Assembly (NCBI GenBank): GCA_028865845.1
Contig: JAGWJK010000205.1
Span: 1 to 7,127, forward strand
Source of the DNA: Rhizobiaceae bacterium
GTDB taxonomy: Bacteria > Pseudomonadota > Alphaproteobacteria > Rhizobiales > Rhizobiaceae
Direction of reading: 5' to 3'
DNA length: 7,127 nucleotides
Part shown: positions 5,063 through 7,127 of the stretch, piece by piece
Position numbering within the stretch: the stretch's first letter is position 1
Layout: the number at the start of each line of letters is the position of its first letter
Program-made: the position numbers and the translations under genes
The notes under the pieces: generated by a model
What the model saw: only the letters and a program-made list of their open reading frames with translations
The model's database searches: none
Told to the model about the DNA's origin: nothing

Positions 5063-6504
5063 CAAAACAGCGTCGCAGCAGCGAGATCGGCAGCACCGCC
5101 GATAGCGCCACCAAAGAAGACATAGGCGATCACGAAGAGGCCGGAGAGGCCGAACACCAGACGCAGCGAGCCGGCGGTGCGGGCAAACTCATCCTTGGCA
5201 TCATCGAACCACATGACCTTGACGACGCGCAGGTAGTAGTAAGCGCCGACGACAGAGGCGAGAACGCCGATGATGGCAAGCGCATAGAGATGTGCCTGAA
5301 TGGCCGCTACGAAGACGAAGTACTTCCCGAAGAACCCGGCAAGCGGCGGAATGCCGGCGAGCGAAAACATCAGCGCGGTCAACACCGCCGCCATGAACGG
5401 GTTGGTCGTCGACAAACCGGCGAGATCGTCGACATTCTCAACCTGACGGCCGTCCTTGCGGCGCATCGCCATGATGATCGCAAAGGTGCCGAGCGTCATG
5501 ATCATGTAGATGAGCATGTAGAGCATCACGCCCGAAACGCCCGTCTGGTTGCCTGCAGCAAGACCGACAAGCGCGTAACCCATGTGACCGATCGACGAAT
5601 AGGCCATCAGTCGCTTGAAGCTGCGCTGACCGATAGCGGCGAACGAACCGAGCACCATGGAGGCAATCGAGATGAAGACGATGATCTGCTGCCAGTCGGC
5701 GAGCACCGGATGGAACGCGGTGACGACGATACGGGTCAGGATCGCCATGGCGGCAACCTTCGGAGCACCGGCGAAGAAGGCGGTGACCGGCGTCGGCGCG
5801 CCTTCATAAACGTCCGGCGTCCACATGTGGAACGGCACGGCGGAGATCTTGAAGGCAAGGCCGGCGAGAACGAAGACCAGGCCGAAAACGAGGCCGAGCG
5901 ACCGGGTTTCGGAGCTGAGCGCCGTTGCGATGGCGTCGAAGGTGGTATGGCCGGTGAAACCATAAACCAGCGACATGCCGTAGAGCAGCATGCCCGAGGA
6001 CAGCGCGCCGAGCACGAAGTACTTCAGGCCGGCTTCCGTCGACTTGATGCTGTCGCGATTGATAGCGGCCACCACGTAGAGCGCCAGCGACTGCAGTTCC
6101 AGCGACAGATAGAGCGAGATCAGGTCGTGCGCAGAAATCATCAGCAGGATGCCGAGCGTCGCCAGCAAAAGCAGGACCGGGAATTCGAACCGGTCCAGCT
6201 GCAGCTCACGCGCCTGCCCCATGCTCAGGAACATCGCAACGATCGAGCCGACCAGCGCGACGATCTTCATGAAGCGCGCGAAGCCGTCCGAGAGATAGGC
6301 GCCGCCATAGGCAAGGCCCTCGCCCGGCACGAAGATGATCCAGAGGCCGGCGATGGCGAGAACCGCGATCGCCAGACCCGTGACCATCGGCCCGGACCTT
6401 TCGCCGGAGAAAACACCGATCATCAGCAGCGCGAGCGCGCCAACCGCGAGGATGAGCTCCGGGATGGAAAGATGCAGGCTTGCAAGAATTGTGTCAGCAG
6501 TCAT
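5062..6504 (-). CDS. nuoN: NADH-quinone oxidoreductase subunit N
   Basis: This antiporter-like membrane subunit of respiratory complex I carries one of its proton channels. The 480 residues form about 14 membrane helices. The key charged residues are in place: E136 (SLELQSL), K219 ([19 protein letters not shown]), K249 (APKVAAM) and K394 (GFFGKYFVF), which I equate with E. coli NuoN E133, K217, K247 and K395 from memory. The [10 protein letters not shown] motif is at 301-310. Length is usual. ATG at 6504 follows nuoM by 18 bases and is preceded by GGGA-type sequence. As in other bacteria nuoN ends the nuo set, here running straight into birA with a 1-base overlap. Confidence 0.98.
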   Translation of the reverse strand: MTADTILASLHLSIPELILAVGALALLMIGVFSGERSGPMVTGLAIAVLAIAGLWIIFVPGEGLAYGGAYLSDGFARFMKIVALVGSIVAMFLSMGQARELQLDRFEFPVLLLLATLGILLMISAHDLISLYLSLELQSLALYVVAAINRDSIKSTEAGLKYFVLGALSSGMLLYGMSLVYGFTGHTTFDAIATALSSETRSLGLVFGLVFVLAGLAFKISAVPFHMWTPDVYEGAPTPVTAFFAGAPKVAAMAILTRIVVTAFHPVLADWQQIIVFISIASMVLGSFAAIGQRSFKRLMAYSSIGHMGYALVGLAAGNQTGVSGVMLYMLIYMIMTLGTFAIIMAMRRKDGRQVENVDDLAGLSTTNPFMAAVLTALMFSLAGIPPLAGFFGKYFVFVAAIQAHLYALAIIGVLASVVGAYYYLRVVKVMWFDDAKDEFARTAGSLRLVFGLSGLFVIAYVFFGGAIGGAADLAAATLF

Positions 6505-6522
6505 GTCCCAAAGGTCCCGTCA

Positions 6523-7127
6523 TCAATTCATCGACAGCGCAACATTCTGCGCGGCATGCAGGGCTGCGGTATAGTTGTTCACGAGCAGATCCACCGAAGC
6601 GGCGGTCGCATCGAAGATCGGAGCCGGATAGACACCGAAGAAAATCGTGAGAGCGATCAGCGGATAGAGGATCAACTGTTCACGCGGCGACAGATCCAGC
6701 AGCTTCTTCAGGTTTTCCTTTTCCAGCGCGCCGAAGATGACGCGACGGTAGAGCCAAAGAGCGTAAGCAGCGGAAAGAATGACGCCGGTTGCGGCAAACA
6801 GGGCAACCCAGGTGTTGGCGCGGAAGACGCCGATCAAGGTCAGGAATTCACCGATGAAACCGGAGGTGCCGGGCAGACCGACATTGGCCATGGTGAACAC
6901 CATCATCGCGACGGCGTATTTCGGCATGTTGTTGACAAGTCCGCCGTAGGCCGCGATTTCGCGGGTGTGGGTGCGGTCGTAGATCACGCCGACGCAAAGG
7001 AAGAGCGCGCCGGAGACAATGCCGTGCGACAGCATCTGGAAGATCGCGCCCTGAACGCCCTGCTGGTTGGCAGCAAAGATGCCCATGGTGACATAGCCCA
7101 TGTGCGCAACCGACGAGTAGGCGATCA
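6523..7127 (-). CDS. nuoM: NADH-quinone oxidoreductase subunit M (5' end cut by window)
   Basis: This antiporter-like, proton-pumping membrane subunit of complex I lies next to NuoN in the membrane arm. The window holds the last 200 codons of a protein of about 500. The frame stays open to the right edge and begins [11 protein letters not shown], so the ATG at 7101 is internal and not the real start. Visible residues H8 (AHMGY), H34 (MLSHGI) and E93 (GFIGEF) keep the same spacing as E. coli NuoM H322, H348 and E407 (numbers from memory), the channel residues of the C-terminal half. YDRTHTREI follows the second histidine, as usual in the family. The C-terminal helices look complete and the gene ends in TGA 18 bases before nuoN. 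Confidence 0.97.
   Translation of the reverse strand, partial: IAYSSVAHMGYVTMGIFAANQQGVQGAIFQMLSHGIVSGALFLCVGVIYDRTHTREIAAYGGLVNNMPKYAVAMMVFTMANVGLPGTSGFIGEFLTLIGVFRANTWVALFAATGVILSAAYALWLYRRVIFGALEKENLKKLLDLSPREQLILYPLIALTIFFGVYPAPIFDATAASVDLLVNNYTAALHAAQNVALSMN

Noticed and set aside
4295..5065. birA starting at TTG 5065
   Set aside because: ATG immediately follows at 5062 and overlaps the nuoN stop as TGATG, the more usual coupled start.
6523..7101. nuoM starting at the ATG at 7101
   Set aside because: The frame is open to the window edge and upstream codons complete the conserved [10 protein letters not shown] motif, so the gene is cut by the window.

Overview
The window looks like a chromosomal core segment of an alphaproteobacterium of the Rhizobium/Agrobacterium/Sinorhizobium group. 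The evidence is the high-GC coding style, a short ProRS without the E. coli-type editing insertion, a DUF1467 protein, and the gene order nuoM-nuoN-birA-rnj-mce-DUF1467-proS, all on the minus strand. From memory this order matches the rhizobial nuo-proS neighbourhood. No mobile element, CRISPR array, tRNA or rRNA is visible.

Layout, in the direction of transcription (right to left). The 3' 200 codons of nuoM enter at 7127, followed by nuoN. The two are the antiporter-like, proton-pumping membrane subunits of complex I. birA, a stand-alone biotin-protein ligase without a DNA-binding domain, starts on the nuoN stop codon (TGATG). After 13 bases comes rnj (RNase J), and after 31 bases mce (methylmalonyl-CoA epimerase, GTG start, strong Shine-Dalgarno). 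These junctions are tight enough for one operon. A 104-base gap with a promoter-like sequence precedes a small two-helix membrane protein (DUF1467). After about 750 bases without a convincing protein gene, proS begins and runs off the left edge. birA and mce can be linked functionally: biotinylated propionyl-CoA carboxylase makes the methylmalonyl-CoA that Mce epimerises.

The part worth a close look is the non-coding stretch 1039-1788. It holds a plus-strand small RNA candidate (about 1330-1477) with a promoter, three structured domains and a strong intrinsic terminator. Its place next to proS fits the rhizobial alpha-r9/Smr9C small RNA. A divergent proS promoter lies back-to-back with it. 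Overlapping palindromes cover the sRNA promoter, and the octamer CTCACAAA occurs three times around the two promoters. The proS leader has a hairpin whose 5' arm could also pair with the proS Shine-Dalgarno. A clean PhoB-box-like direct repeat sits at 1592-1613 with no obvious target gene. Elsewhere, a perfect 27-base palindrome lies inside the first codons of birA.

Protein calls are firm. The regulatory calls are pattern readings that need alignment or transcript data.
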